A stretch of DNA of 64,000 bases from Nemania diffusa (GCA_038501195.1 JBBPUQ010000002.1:1364001-1428000); one strand, 5' to 3'. Shown: positions 50,949 through 63,030, counted from the first letter of the stretch. Program-made: numbers and translations. The notes: generated by a model from the sequence alone, not told the origin.

Positions 50949-51092
50949 CTTACCACTTTATCTACTACTTCACCTACTACTTTACCTACCACTTTACCTA
51001 CCACTTTACTTACTACTTGACCTACTACTTGATCTACTGCTTTACCTACTGCTTTACTTACTGCTTTGCTTATTATTTCACCTACTATTTCA
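50949..51092. repeat. 12-bp minisatellite B, 12 diverged units
   Basis: The unit is CCTACTACTTTA with variants such as CCTACCACTTTA, CCTACTGCTTTA and CTTACTACTTGA. It has the same 12-bp period as minisatellite A and also shares CCTAC, so the two may have a common origin. Confidence 0.85.
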
Positions 51093-51167
51093 ACCTGTCA
51101 AGTAAATATAGCAAATAATTCGGTAGAAATAAGTAATCGCTATGTAGTACTTGGATAATCAAACTAA

Positions 51168-51218
51168 GTGGGGGCATGGCGCATGTAGGATGAAATCGAG
51201 GCGTATGCAGGTGGGCTC
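51168..51218 (-). repeat. Right terminal inverted repeat (51 bp)
   Basis: It is the inverted partner of 50520-50570, ends GGTGGGCTC, and is followed by ATAAATAA. Confidence 0.9.
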
Positions 51219-51226
51219 ATAAATAA

Positions 51227-54200
51227 GATGATTGAAATATTAAATTGTACCAAATACAGTATTGATCGTTGACCTGCATGATCAACTGGAGATCCGTACC
51301 GCGGGTTAAAAAAGAAAACTAGATTTCAGCTGCCAAGCATTTTGAATACGAAATCTAGGTACACTAGGTGGTGTAGTGTAGTTGTAGTTGCTGTAGTGTA
51401 GCACTTGAAAGTCATACGCAGCACATAGATGTTTCTCAACCAGTTCTCTTACATGTAGTTTCCTGCAGGTCTTTCTTTGTGCGTTTTCTTTTCTAGTCTT
51501 TTTCTTCTTCTTTTTCTTCCTGGGCAAGGCGTTCAAGCCAGAAAAAGACTACCGAACGGAGAGCCCATAATCAATGCTGTGTACATGCATAGGAGCTCTG
51601 TTCATATTTGACTTTGGAACTCAGCCGAATGCTGCAGTTTGATGGCAGTCGTCAGATTGGCACCTATGTAGCCTTTCTAGAACCAGTCAGGAATAGCAGC
51701 CTATAGGCTATTCGGAACATCAATAAGGATCCTAGAAAAACTCTAGCACAAGCCCTTGAAACTGTCAATTCTGCAACATACAACCAGCACCAACTATGTC
51801 ATTGTGGGCACCGGTTGTAGGTTGACCAAGTCCATTTCCTGACTAAATTTCTAGCATGTGCTTAGAATAGCATATCTTATACCTAGAACCTATAAGGCCA
51901 CTTTTTCCCACTTATAATATACTATGTACGCACTCAGTAGTCAATATCACTAGCAAGTTTTGTTATTTCTCCAGGTAACCTCACAAGCTTTTTTTTTTTC
52001 GTTCTTTGTCTCCGCTGGGCAAACCTAGGGATTTACCTATCAGCCTACCTATGCGGTAGTTTGTAAATATTTTCTATTGACTATTGTCATTTGAAGAGGG
52101 AATGAACTGATGCAATATCCTAACAGTTGATGAACTAGTTAAGTGGGAGATAGTTTATGGAGTTCTTTGAGATACTGATATTTGTCGTTCCTAGGATAGA
52201 TCGAGATGCCTGTAGAAGGGGGAAAAAAAATTAGGACAAGCGCGCTCGTCTTACACGCGTTGGGGTAAACGGGTTAGAAGAAATACGGCTAGGTACAATT
52301 AGTTCACTCGCTGGGGCGCCGCTTGTTTAAGACACAGATTCTTTGTGATGAAGCCGATACAGATCCAGACTAGAAGACTCCGGTAAGCCGAAGTTAGGCT
52401 TGGTACGAGAGGAATAAGGGCAAAAATGACACAGCTGCAAGGTATCGTATACTTACTTACAGAGGCACTATTATTATAATACACTACCCATACCTAGTTA
52501 GTAAGACAGTATTGAAGCGCCGTATGTGGGCACGCCACCGATCAAGTTTTAGCCCAAAACTGCTTGGTACCCCCGAGGACCCTGGAGTCTGGGCAGTGCT
52601 TCGCCGAATCCAGCATGCTGGCTAACCTCCCCTGTCCTAGTAAACCGCTGCAAATGGTGTCATAATCAATAATAGACAAAACACACAGTATAGCTCGTTA
52701 AATCGTACAGAGTGCCGTGTCTCGATGTATCATCATTTACTGCGCACACGTGAAAGAGAAGAGAGACACGGCTCAATAATAATAAGATGAAGAATCTTCC
52801 AATCCTAGGAGAATAATGATGCTGAAGAAAAAGAGGTCGGCTCCTTAGAGCATGAAGAAAATGTGCTATGGGTTCGTAACCTTGTTTTTGACGTGGAGAT
52901 CTATCCTTGCACCTCGACCATCCCGGCCTCGCGCTAGCAACAAACAATAGAGCCTCTTAGAAGAGAACAAGCACGAAAACAGTGTGGACACGTACATAGC
53001 TCGGCGCTTGCTCTTGAGTGGTAGGTAATGCGCGTGCTGATATGCTCTGCTTTGATTCGTACGTAGTAAAGAGAAGAAGGCCAAATAGGAAAGGAGGCGA
53101 GATAGAGAAGGAAAATCATAAGGATTATAGTACCCGAATAGTAACTTGTGCCGTTTATTCCTTACAAATACCTACATATTGCACAGCATATCTACAGTAC
53201 CCACTGGACGCCTGTAGTACAACCCGTTCCGAGGCTTCAAAGCGAAATAAGCTATGCAAAAAACCTGGATCCTTACGGTGCTCCGAGCTTTCTGCTACGG
53301 CACAGGGCCGCAGTTCTACCGTACTACAGTAAACATGTATTCTGTACAGAGTACCTACTAGGTAGCACTATCTGCCTCGGTGCCCTACTAGTCGTGCTCC
53401 CAGGTGGGTATGGCATAAACTTCGTGTTGGCTGCCACCTATGTATGTCGGTAGGTACTGCTGTACCTGCCTCCTACCTCGCCTAGCCGCCATTAAGTCAT
53501 TCGATCGCTTCTAGCAGGATAGCTAACGCGCCCATTTTCCCACCCTAAAACCTTCCATCTCATTCCCAACCTCCTATCCTATTCCTTCAGCATCTTCTCA
53601 ACGGCATATTCTCTCGTTGCTCAATACGTCTTAAGCGTTCTCAGATTTTAGCTCCCTTGCTGCAGGCCTAGTCTGTGTTTGCCCTCGTTTTCCAGAATAC
53701 AGCATATAATCACTTGTTCTGTTTTTTATTTCTTTCTATTGCAGTATAGCCCGTAGTGTGCGCCGATCTGCCCCTTTTGCAGAATCCTTCTCGTTGGTTG
53801 TCTCGTCGACCTTGCTCAAATCTTCGAACTCTACAGAGTAGTACCTAATTGCACAACGACCTTGTTTATTCACATATCGTTGTTTGTTGCCTTGATACAA
53901 TCAGACATACACGACGTGCCGACCAGCCTGTTCTACACATATTGCATCTCTGCTACATCAAGTGCTTGGCCATTGTTTAATATTGGGATCATCTTCGTCC
54001 ATATACACACGCACATACGCCGATTCGATTCGCTTTAGCGAACCGTTCCCGTCTCCTTTCCCGTGTTCCAGAGCTGTAAGTTGAAAGCTTTTCGTATGTC
54101 GGTCTCAAACCTTTTCACCCGGGCGGTACCCTGGACGGTCTTGGATATGGTGGTGCCGAGCCGAGCTCCCGAGTACTGAACCCCCGTGGCCTGTGTCACT

Positions 54201-54646
54201 TGTGCTACGAGACACGGGCATAGTCCATTTCTCTGTCACAGTCCATATGCTCTCGAACATGTGCAAAGTTCAGCACCCCCTTCCTTTACATCATAGTTGC
54301 CTCATCCGTTTCAACCCAAAAAAAACGGACGAAAAAAGTAATCTGGTGATGTTATGGTATCTTGCACAGTAGCTTTCGAACCCACGGGTGCTTACATGAA
54401 AGCCAGACGACTAACTCTTCGCCATGCAGTTTACCGCTTAGTATCCTCTCAAGACTCTCGACGGCTCAGTTGAGGTTCTCCCAGAGCGATACAATCGTTT
54501 GGTATTCCTTGGCCAATCTTTCCGTCGATTCGTCCATTCCGGCACCCCCCGAACGAGCCTCCGGACGATAATCGCTCCCGCCTACTGCTTCCCAGTATTT
54601 ATGGGTTCGTGGTAATCATAATCAGTTCCGAGTTGAGCTGTTCTAT
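51227..54646. other. Intergenic and probable long 5' leader of the next gene
   Basis: No gene was recognised in 51.2-53.4 kb. From about 53.5 to 54.6 kb the plus strand is markedly pyrimidine-rich (CTTCC, TCTCGTT and similar), typical of highly transcribed fungal promoters and leaders. A GTAAGT donor-like site near 54078 suggests a 5'UTR intron. A run TTTTTTTTTTTC occurs near 51991. Confidence 0.4.
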
Positions 54647-57573
54647 ATGCCTAGATTTCCAGTCAACTTCCGGCGGAAATCGACCGCGGCCGAAGATCAA
54701 AATGGGCCGGTAGCTGAGCCCTCGTTTCGAGTCCTCGAAAGACCTAATAGTAGCAATGTCAAATCTTTTGACGGTGGCGTGAGATTGTCTAGGACTGTTG
54801 GTGGCGCAGTTAAACCAAACTCCCACGACTCGTCTATGGAAGATAATTTATTTGCAGGCTTGAATAGCAGTCGGTACGTACGATTCCTACCCTCTCTATC
54901 CCGAAACATACGGGTATTACATGCCAATCATGACTGGCTGTCGTCCGTATTACATTTAAGGGGGTATAACGGTATCAAGTTGGCTACAATCTTGAAGTGT
55001 TGCTAGGCCAGCCCACAGTTTGACATGGTGCCCGTTTTTTTGTCATAATCATGTTTCACCTAAGAAGACTCGTGGCTGATTTTAATACTGTGTAATTTTA
55101 CTAATCTTTTTCAAGTGGTAGTGGCAGTTCCAACACCACCAAGACAGGGTCCGACAATTCTTCCCGTCATAGCAACGCATCCATGACTCCCTCCTCCACC
55201 GAATACATTCCTCCGCAGGAAGAATGGAGAAACCACACTGCTAGGAAGTCGTTATCTCCAGTCGATAGTTCCATTCCCCCAGTCCCTCCTGTTCACAAGA
55301 GTTCTGGCTTTCTCAAACAAGCTGGTAGAACATTTTCTTTTGGGGGTACCAAGAAACACGCCTTGCCTCCCATACCTTCGGAAGAGTCCACACCACCTAT
55401 TCCCGAATTCAAGACGCCATCGACACCTGGTGGACGTTCTCGTGCCGCGACATCATCTACGGTCACCAGTGCGACACCACCCAAACTTGAGGACTCTAAT
55501 TTTAAGCTCGACCTCGGTGGTGAGTGGAGTAGCGGCATGCTAACTAAATTCGATAAGCGATCTAGCGTCATGACTCTAAAGGAACGCGAGGGAGTGACTA
55601 GCAGACCTAACCAACCATCGCCTCTCCATCTAGATCATTCCGCCCCGATAGAACCCCCGCCTAAGTCGTGGAATAGCCAGAAGTCCAACGAAGGGTTGCT
55701 TGCATCTAGCCGGATGTATTCATCCCCTGTTAATACCGGCGGGCCTGCACCCCCGCCCCCAGTCGCAACGGGCTCAAAACCTAGAGATAAATCACCCGAT
55801 CGCCGTGCATCAGAGGAAGATACTGAAGATACAACCCTATTAAGTGATTTATCGGCGGCGTCTAAATTCCTGTCAAGCAATGCAGGTGATCGTATCACTG
55901 GTCAGGCAACTTCCCGCGGAGGCTTGACGGGATCCTACTCCAAGGGGACTCGATATGACACAAGCCAGGATAATGGAAATATTTTCGACAAATCGTTCGG
56001 TCGCCCTCCAAGGATTGCAGGACGTATTGGTGGCCGCTCAAATACAGCACCCCAGAATCAAAGCAACAAGGTCATGACTCCTGAGGAATTCGAGAAGTAT
56101 CGTGACGATAAAGCGAAGGAGGAAAGGCTTGGCTACATAGGATCTGCCGAGTCAGACAAGGATGATGAGGAGATTAACTACGACGATGATGAAGAAGACG
56201 AGCTCGAGAAGTCCAAACAGCTTCAAAAACAACGGCGGAAGCAAGAGGCACACTTGTCTGTATACCGGCAACAAATGATGAAAGTTACAGGCGAATCTTC
56301 GAACCCAACTCCTCGACCTGCCATGTCTACGTCTATGAGCACACCAAACCTCCCACTGAGTAATGCTGCGAATAATGGTAATATACAAACTCCACCTTCT
56401 GATGGCTCTGAATCGGATGAGGAGGTTCCTCTTGCCATACTCGCGGCACATGGATTCCCCAGCAAGAATCGACCTCCAACACGCCTCAGCACCATGGGAT
56501 CGCAGCCAAACCTAAGAGCCGCGATGCAACCCTCAGTCACTACCGGCGATGTTTCCGCAGCAGGCGCACCAGGTGGTCGACTTCCGCCTTTTGCTCGAAA
56601 ACTGCCACAGGATCCATACCTTGGAGCTGGGCTCATCAATCAGGCCCCTCGAGAACCCATCGCGTTTGCAGGCGGTGCACCAGCTCCAACCAGACCACTT
56701 CCAACCGGCGGCCTAGTAGGCGTGATTGCCAGTGAAGAAAGAGCCAGGGCTCTAAGACGGGGTAGCCCAGCCATCGACAGTGCTAAGAACAGTATTCCTC
56801 AGTTCCAGGCAAACCCGGGCTTCGATCCTATCAACGGAATCCCTCCACAGATGATGTATCCCATGAGTATGCAGCCACCGCAAGCACCAATGCTTACACC
56901 TGGCGATCAAGCGCAACTTCAGATGAACCAGCAGATGCATCAATTCATGCAAATGCAAATGCAGTTCATGCAAATGATGGCCTCCCAGAATGCCTCCCAG
57001 AACCAACCCCCACCTCACCTGATGGGACACATGCCGAGCCAATCTGTCGGCCAATTCGGGGATATGTCGCGAAACTCATTCATGGGCGGAGATATGTCAC
57101 GTGCTTCCTTGATTGGCACGCCTACTATGAGTGGCGGTATCGGATCAGGTCTAAACCTAGATGTGCCACAAGGAGGACCACAAGCGCGGACTATGAGCAT
57201 GGTTCAGCCAAGTTCTGCCTCCTGGGTGCAAGCTCCACAGCCAAACTATATACCCGCCATCCAGGTCCAAGGTGGAGGCTATGCCCCGTCCATCGCGCCC
57301 TCAGAACGAAGCAACATCGGGCTCCCTGGTCGCTACCGTCCCGTCTCCAGTATCACTTTTGATAAACCCGGGCGAACGTCCACTATGAGCGCTGCTATTC
57401 CAGCTGTCCACTCAAAACTTCAGGTCGAATCGACGATCTCCCCTATTACGAAGGACGACGACGACGATGACGATGAAGGATGGGCAGCTATGAAGGCGAA
57501 GAGAGAGCAGAAGAAGAGCCTCTGGCGTTCTAAAAAGAACTTCGGCTCTGACATCGGGGCTTTCATCAACTAA
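54647..57573 (+). CDS. Large disordered fungal protein with acidic/Gln-Met-rich regions, two exons
   Basis: Exons are 54647-54873 and 55116-57573, giving 894 aa; the 242-nt intron joins GLNSSR to GSGSSNTTKTG. No enzyme domain is seen. Features in order: N-terminal FRRKSTAAEDQNGPVAEPSFRVLER, then Ser/Pro-rich regions, GFLKQAGRTFSFGG, KRSSVMTLKEREGV, MTPEEFEKYRDDKAKEERLGY with an acidic DDEEINYDDDEEDELEKSKQ leading into a charged helix QKQRRKQEAHLSVYRQQMMKV, EVPLAILAAHGFP, a Met/Gln-rich tract (MQMQFMQMM), and the C-terminal DDDDDDDEGWAAMKAKREQKKSLWRSKK ending FGSDIGAFIN (split here). The N-, middle and C-terminal blocks look conserved in Pezizomycotina as I remember the family, but I know no assigned function. 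A scaffold or cortical role is a guess. Confidence 0.87.
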
Positions 57574-58247
57574 ATCCGCATTTTCATTTTTGCACTTCAT
57601 CATCAGCAACATGATTGTCCGGTTAGAAAAAAAGATAGGAGCATCGTATCACGATCCGTCGCATAAGCGTCGCGTCGGTCTCATCTTGTAGCGATATCCT
57701 GGTTGGTTTTTTTTACTACGGCCGTTGGGACTTGGGTATAGGAGATTTCGATAGACACTTGTATATGTGTGGATTTTGTGGTACTATGCTTTGGTTAGCG
57801 GCAATATCCCTTTGCATACAGGGCATTGGCAGAATTTGGCACACATACACGAGATGCATTTACTGTAGCTTCTTGATCTTTTAGGAAGCCAAGGAAGGGT
57901 GTGTCTAGCTGGCGAGACTGATGGATCATGATAGACTGGCCTACATACCTCTACAATTAATCTAATATACCTTTGCAAGTTGTTGCGAGCCAATCATCCA
58001 CAATTTACTTGGACAAATATTCTTGTTTCGCAACCTAGTGAACGTAATGGGAGTCATGGTCTTGCCTTCGATGGTCTGAAAACTCTAGAGTCTGAGCATT
58101 ATTATAGCCAACGCCAAATCCATGAAACCTGTATGAATTATCTATCCCATACTCGGTTAACCTGCGAGGTATCTGTCTTTGATCCAAGCCAAGTGAGTTA
58201 TTCAGTTCGCCGGCCATAATCGTTCTCTCCCTGTCTCGCCTGGGCTT
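57574..58247. other. Intergenic, convergent 3' ends
   Basis: This is the space between the large disordered protein and lumazine synthase. Short frames at 57784-58219 have no domain features. Confidence 0.4.
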
Positions 58248-58962
58248 TCATTCCAACACTCCTTGGGCCCAAGCCGCACGTTTAACGCCCAGCTCGACAG
58301 CAGCGAGACCCCAGTCCTCGCCATGATTGTGGCTCCCGCTGGTCAGCCCCGCGCGCGCCTTAGCCTGCTCGTCATTGAGCACGGTCAGGACGCCGAAGAT
58401 GACAGGGATGCCGAGGTCCAGACCAACGCGCATCAGGCCCTGGGAGACGGCGTCGGCGATGTACTCGAAGTGCATGGTCTCGCCCTTGATCAGCACGCCG
58501 ATGGCGATTATGGCGTCGAAGGGCCGCGCGGACGAGTCGTTGATGGCGAGGGAGGCCAGGTCCGTCGTCGAGGAGCCGAGGAGGTCGCCGGCGCTGGGGG
58601 CGGCGCTCGAGGCTTGCTGGATCTGGGAGGCTTGGTACATTCTATAGAGCAGATGGTGGGGGTTAGAACCTTAGACATTTTCCGATGAAAAAATAAGGGC
58701 AGTTGGGAAGAATAGATGTGTGGGTTTGGGTGTGAAGACGGAGGATTTACCGCTGAACGGCAATGGGCAGCTCCCAGGATCCGGGAACGGATTGTATGAC
58801 GATATTAGAGGCCTTGACGCCGCACTTGGTCAGCTGTGCCTTGGTGCCCTCGACTAGAGGTGCGATGATGGTCTCGTTCCATCGCGCGTGCACGATGCCG
58901 ATGCGCAGGCTGGTGCCGTCGTGTTCCTCGGGCTTGGGGCCTTTTAGAGAAGTGGAAGCCAT
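58248..58962 (-). CDS. rib4: 6,7-dimethyl-8-ribityllumazine synthase (riboflavin biosynthesis), two exons
   Basis: It condenses the ribityl-aminouracil intermediate with dihydroxybutanone phosphate, the penultimate riboflavin step. Exons on the minus strand are 58962-58751 and 58641-58248, giving 201 aa; the 109-nt intron splits an Arg codon (AVQ-R-MYQAS). Motifs are [51 protein letters not shown] (active-site His), [22 protein letters not shown] and [18 protein letters not shown] ~30-residue Ser/Ala-rich insertion ([19 protein letters not shown]) lies between the two halves, as in other filamentous fungi. The sequence is GC-rich. The downstream partner gene is not adjacent. Confidence 0.95.
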
Positions 58963-59746
58963 ATTGTTTCGTTTTTCGATTATCTTTCTAAGTGGATATG
59001 TAATTGTCGATTCTTATTCTAGGAGGGCTGTAGAGGAATAATCGTCTCGAATGTGATAAAGGGTTATACGGAACGTCGGGAGCGTTTGGTGGAGGGGTGA
59101 TGGCGGGGTGACGAAGGAAGCTAAACCGCGGATTGAGAATAAGATAACTATCTACACTAGTCATCAGTAAGTCAATGCTTGATTTCCGAATCTTAAGGAA
59201 CTGACCAAAGGAGCACAATTGATAAAGAATCTTGATGTTGGAAGTAAAATAGCTCCAAGATCTAATTTAAGGCGACGAGCTGACTATGAGCTGAGGAGTA
59301 AGTATGTAGGTAGGTAGTTCTGGAGCAGCACACGAAAAGCGGGGCATGACGCATTGGGGACAGGGGTCTGGAGTTTGAGGTATACTTATTCGATCGAGCA
59401 GTCACGATGGTGATCAAATACATATAATCGAAAGCCAGTGATATTAAGAAGGCAGGTAGTTTAGGCACTTGTTGCACAAACACTCGAACTATCCCACGAG
59501 ACTTCCGTTAGAATAAAATTTACGACTCCTGTTGCCCGCTAGGAGGGGAAGCTGCCACCCATCGTCGTCAATTCGTCATGAATCTACCCATCTTCTATTC
59601 TGTATTAGTGAGGCATACCTAATATTAGGTATCCCCTCCAGACTCAAAAAAATAAATTCTTCCTTACCCATTCGAGGCTCCTTGCTCTACTTTCTCCTAT
59701 TTTGTTAGGACACTATATTCATCTTATGTGAAACCTAAAATAGTCT
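58963..59746. other. Divergent intergenic between lumazine synthase and the MutL homologue
   Basis: No gene was recognised. The plus-strand TATA-like tracts near 59713 and the GTAGGTAGGTAG tract near 59309 are the only features I can point to. Confidence 0.4.
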
Positions 59747-62509
59747 ATGAATATCCTAGGTTTACAGTTAATCATGTCTTGCTCTTCCATCTCTCGTTTG
59801 CCAGATTCCGCAGCTCGGCTCCTTAGTTCTCATATGGTAGTTGTAACACCTCTTCAGCTAGTAAAAGAATTATTAGACAATGCAATTGACGCCAAAGCCA
59901 CCTCAATCGAAATACTCGTCTCTCCTAATACAATATCTAGGGTCGAGGTCCGAGACGATGGCGTTGGTATCCATCCCGATGACTACAATGCACTCGGCAG
60001 ACGTGGCCATACCAGTAAGCTCAAGGACATCGAAGAGCTTGGGATTCTTGGCGGGAAGACCCTCGGCTTCCGCGGTGAAGCACTAGCAAGTGCAAACTCA
60101 ATGGCCGATATCACCATCACGACCAAGATCTCTACGGAGCCTGTTGCCGCCGTTCTTCAACTAATACCTAACGAAGGTGGTGTACTAACACAAAAGTTAA
60201 TATCTTCTCCTGTAGGAACAACCGTCAGCGTCACTAATCTGTTTGGCCGTCAACCTATGCGTAAGCAAATGGCTATTAAGGAGGCGAAGAAGACTCTTGG
60301 CAAGATTCAAGAACTTCTTCGATCTTACGCAATGGCACGACCGCAACTTAAACTACTCTTCAAAGTTCTACAGACATCAACAAACACATGGTCGTACTCC
60401 CCAAAACGTAATGCGACCCCAACTGAGGCAGCATTACAGTTATTTGGGATTGAGATGGCAGCCAATTGTCTCCTTAAAACATTCCGAATCAGCAATTCAG
60501 GTTCAAAGAGTAGCTCTCCAGCTCTCGAACTCTCCAAGTATGGAACTAGTGACTTTGTGCTCGAGGCCCTTTTCATCAATCCGAATACAGATCCTCAGAA
60601 GGTGCCGAGAGGGCATTATTTTTCCGTTGACGGTCGTCCTATCAATGCTGGGCGAGGCATTACTAAACGGCTTTTGAACATCTATGTAGAGCATCTGAAA
60701 CTATCTACACTAGCGAAGAGTACTAGTGACTATTTCATTCGACTCGATATATGCTGTCCTCCGGGGACATATGACGCCAATATTGAGCCATCTAAGGACA
60801 ATGTCCTGTTCTCCGATGAACAAGTTATTCTAGATGGCTTCAGACGCCTTTGCAGTGAAATATACAAGCCTGCCACAGTAGACCACCAAGACAAGTTAGA
60901 CTCAGCGAATGCGCAGCTACATGGAGTACTAGCAATTCGCTCATTAAGCCAAGGCCGATCTCATGATCTTCCCGGGTTACAAACTAAGCCTGGCAATCTA
61001 GATTACACCCCCGTATTTTCTCAAAATACCTCCTCAGCAACTCCTGAGTTGTCATGTTATGATCCCAAGAAATCTATTAATGGATCACAAGAAATAGCGA
61101 CTATAATCACCTTCAAGCCCATAAATCCACAGGGTCCCCCTAATTGCTCACAACTTGGGGGCTTTGGCGATCAGGGGAGTAGGGCAGCTCCTCCGCCACT
61201 AAAACAGCGAGAAGTTGATATATCAGCTAGTCTCAATGAGGGGCCTAAACGAAGCCTCGAGTCTCGAGATCAGATAGCAGGGACATCCCTAAATTCCCAA
61301 CAAACAACCACAACTACAAGTGGCGGACCTAATACAGGGGACCATATCAGCCCCTGCAAATCTGTGAAGACAACTAAATTAGGTGAAGTGTTATTGTCAA
61401 ACTCGGACTCAGCCTTCAAGTACCACCCATTATCCCCGGTAACGCCAGAACCCCCTATTCTCCGTCATAGTATGGCACCGCCTAGAGATCTTGACGTCCC
61501 TAGAAGCTACAAAGATTCGGAGCGTACCAAAATTCCCACAGTCCCCGGTGGACCTTATCGGAGTCCGGTATCGACACCTCCAGATAGAAGAATACAAGGG
61601 CCTCCAGTTTTCCCTTTTGGTAATTCCCGTACAGGTATTCGTCGTCATCGGCGTGAGCAGCTCCCCTGGACTCCACCTTCCTCGGCCAAAAAAAACGGCC
61701 ACGCCGATACTTCACAAGTCGATTCGACACATGACCAAGGCGCAGATGGTTTCAAGCAAACACAATTATCATTTAGTGGAATTCAAGTAGGCCGTCGGCG
61801 AGATATAGCGCAGGGAGGTGTTCTCCAAGCGCAAGCCCTATCGGAGCAGCTACCAACCAGGCTTGGAGTCGACACTCACTCTAATATACACGATGTGCTT
61901 TCGAAAGCCCAGCAGAATCTTCACTACCAACTATCTCGAATGGAAGATGGCGAATTAAGAAAAGTAGATCCCAATAGAGAACCTCAGCGGGATCATCTAC
62001 AACCATCACGTCAGAGACAGCCCTTCAGGGCAGTGCACACCAACACATTCAGGAGCAGTCAACCCCCCCAAGAGGACCGAGAGCCGATTGCGACGACCTT
62101 GCCTATAGGTGACCCAAGAGCCTATCTTCTGCGTAGGCAAAAGTCGATGGATGCAGAGGAAAGTAGCGCGAAATTAAAGAAGATAAGACGCATCAAAAGC
62201 TCTCTTATGCCACTAGAGAATACACCTCCTGAATATTCCACTCATGGTCTTTCTTTGACTGCCAGCATTAGCAGCTCGGCGATAGATGAACTAGTGCAGT
62301 TATTTAGAAAGTATGATGATTACGCCATTTGCGGTACTTTGGTTGATGGACTTGATATGAGTCTAGCTGATGGGCGAGCTGTCGAATCTCAACTACAAAG
62401 GCTCCTCACAGAACACAAGGAAAATATTGGCAATGGAGACGGTCAGATTATCACCGGTCTACAGGCCGCGCTAAAGGGTAAGGGTGTCGAAGTTGCACCT
62501 ACGGCATGA
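59747..62509 (+). CDS. MutL-family (PMS/MLH) ATPase protein lacking a visible endonuclease domain
   Basis: It is intronless, 920 aa from the first ATG; the alignment-like start is Met10 at 59774 (MSCSSISRLPDSAARLLSS). The GHKL ATPase motifs are complete: VKELLDNAIDAKATSIEI (catalytic Glu, Mg-binding Asn), VRDDGVGIHPDDYNALGRRG, TSKLKDIEELGILGGKTLGFRGEALAS and PVGTTVSVTNLFGRQPMRK. A transducer domain follows (FVLEALFINPNTDP, YFSVDGRPINAGRG, YDANIEPSKDNVLF). From about residue 400 to 840 the chain is polar and disordered. The last 80 residues (SSAIDELVQLFRKYDDYAICGTLVDGLD) are a small helical end. I see no DQHA..E metal-binding endonuclease motif or other dimerisation-domain signature. It is therefore not the standard Pms1; it may be a fungal-specific MutL paralogue. 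Confidence 0.9.
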   Translation: MNILGLQLIMSCSSISRLPDSAARLLSSHMVVVTPLQLVKELLDNAIDAKATSIEILVSPNTISRVEVRDDGVGIHPDDYNALGRRGHTSKLKDIEELGILGGKTLGFRGEALASANSMADITITTKISTEPVAAVLQLIPNEGGVLTQKLISSPVGTTVSVTNLFGRQPMRKQMAIKEAKKTLGKIQELLRSYAMARPQLKLLFKVLQTSTNTWSYSPKRNATPTEAALQLFGIEMAANCLLKTFRISNSGSKSSSPALELSKYGTSDFVLEALFINPNTDPQKVPRGHYFSVDGRPINAGRGITKRLLNIYVEHLKLSTLAKSTSDYFIRLDICCPPGTYDANIEPSKDNVLFSDEQVILDGFRRLCSEIYKPATVDHQDKLDSANAQLHGVLAIRSLSQGRSHDLPGLQTKPGNLDYTPVFSQNTSSATPELSCYDPKKSINGSQEIATIITFKPINPQGPPNCSQLGGFGDQGSRAAPPPLKQREVDISASLNEGPKRSLESRDQIAGTSLNSQQTTTTTSGGPNTGDHISPCKSVKTTKLGEVLLSNSDSAFKYHPLSPVTPEPPILRHSMAPPRDLDVPRSYKDSERTKIPTVPGGPYRSPVSTPPDRRIQGPPVFPFGNSRTGIRRHRREQLPWTPPSSAKKNGHADTSQVDSTHDQGADGFKQTQLSFSGIQVGRRRDIAQGGVLQAQALSEQLPTRLGVDTHSNIHDVLSKAQQNLHYQLSRMEDGELRKVDPNREPQRDHLQPSRQRQPFRAVHTNTFRSSQPPQEDREPIATTLPIGDPRAYLLRRQKSMDAEESSAKLKKIRRIKSSLMPLENTPPEYSTHGLSLTASISSSAIDELVQLFRKYDDYAICGTLVDGLDMSLADGRAVESQLQRLLTEHKENIGNGDGQIITGLQAALKGKGVEVAPTA

Positions 62510-63030
62510 CCCTCATTACGAATGACTGCTGCTCGTCTCATGGCTTACCTAAAGGCAGCTTTCATATCTGTGGGACTTGCTATTGGTGAAAAGAAGAGGG
62601 AGCAGGGACGAGAATGGAGTGAAATTTATTAGTGCTAGACGTAGAAGAGCTTACTGGCTAGTATCATATGTTTTAGCTCTCAGTTACCAAAGATGTCTTA
62701 TTAAAGAATGTATCACAAGAAAGCTACCATGTACCGTCTGCAGAATATGATCACCTAGCTACTAAGGAGCAGAGTACAGAAACTTAAATGATAATTGCCT
62801 TCAAGTACCATGCAATGAGCTGTTACCATTCGCGCCAGATCTCCTATCCTTCTTAGTCATCGAATGCCATGAAATGTAGTTCAGGAGTTAGATAACCTTT
62901 CATCGAATAAGTGAATAATAGTGGTGGTCATGGTGTTATTAATATTAGTTTTAGGTTGCCTATATGACTGTCTGGCCATTGTATTATCAAAATGCTCTCC
63001 TATAATGCTCATACCCCCTCGCCCCAATTG
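62510..63030. other. Intergenic, convergent 3' ends
   Basis: This is a 521 bp AT-richer spacer with no gene features. Confidence 0.4.

Larger units (their letters stand above)
50520..51218. mobile_element. Non-autonomous DNA transposon (hAT-like by target duplication), 699 bp
   Basis: Terminal inverted repeats of 51 bp (50520-50570 and 51168-51218) differ at one position. They begin GAGCCCACCTGCATACG and end inward at GCCCCCAC. Beyond this, the next ~12 bp still match allowing only transitions. The element is flanked by ATAAATAA at 50512-50519 and 51219-51226, an 8-bp target duplication typical of hAT elements. The interior has no transposase and consists largely of two 12-bp minisatellites. 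The Trp-Leu-Gly-Arg frame on the minus strand (50606-50791) is only the translation of the repeat. Confidence 0.85.

Noticed and set aside
50681..51092. CRISPR-like array
   Set aside because: The repeats are contiguous 12-mers without spacers and lie in a eukaryotic transposon.
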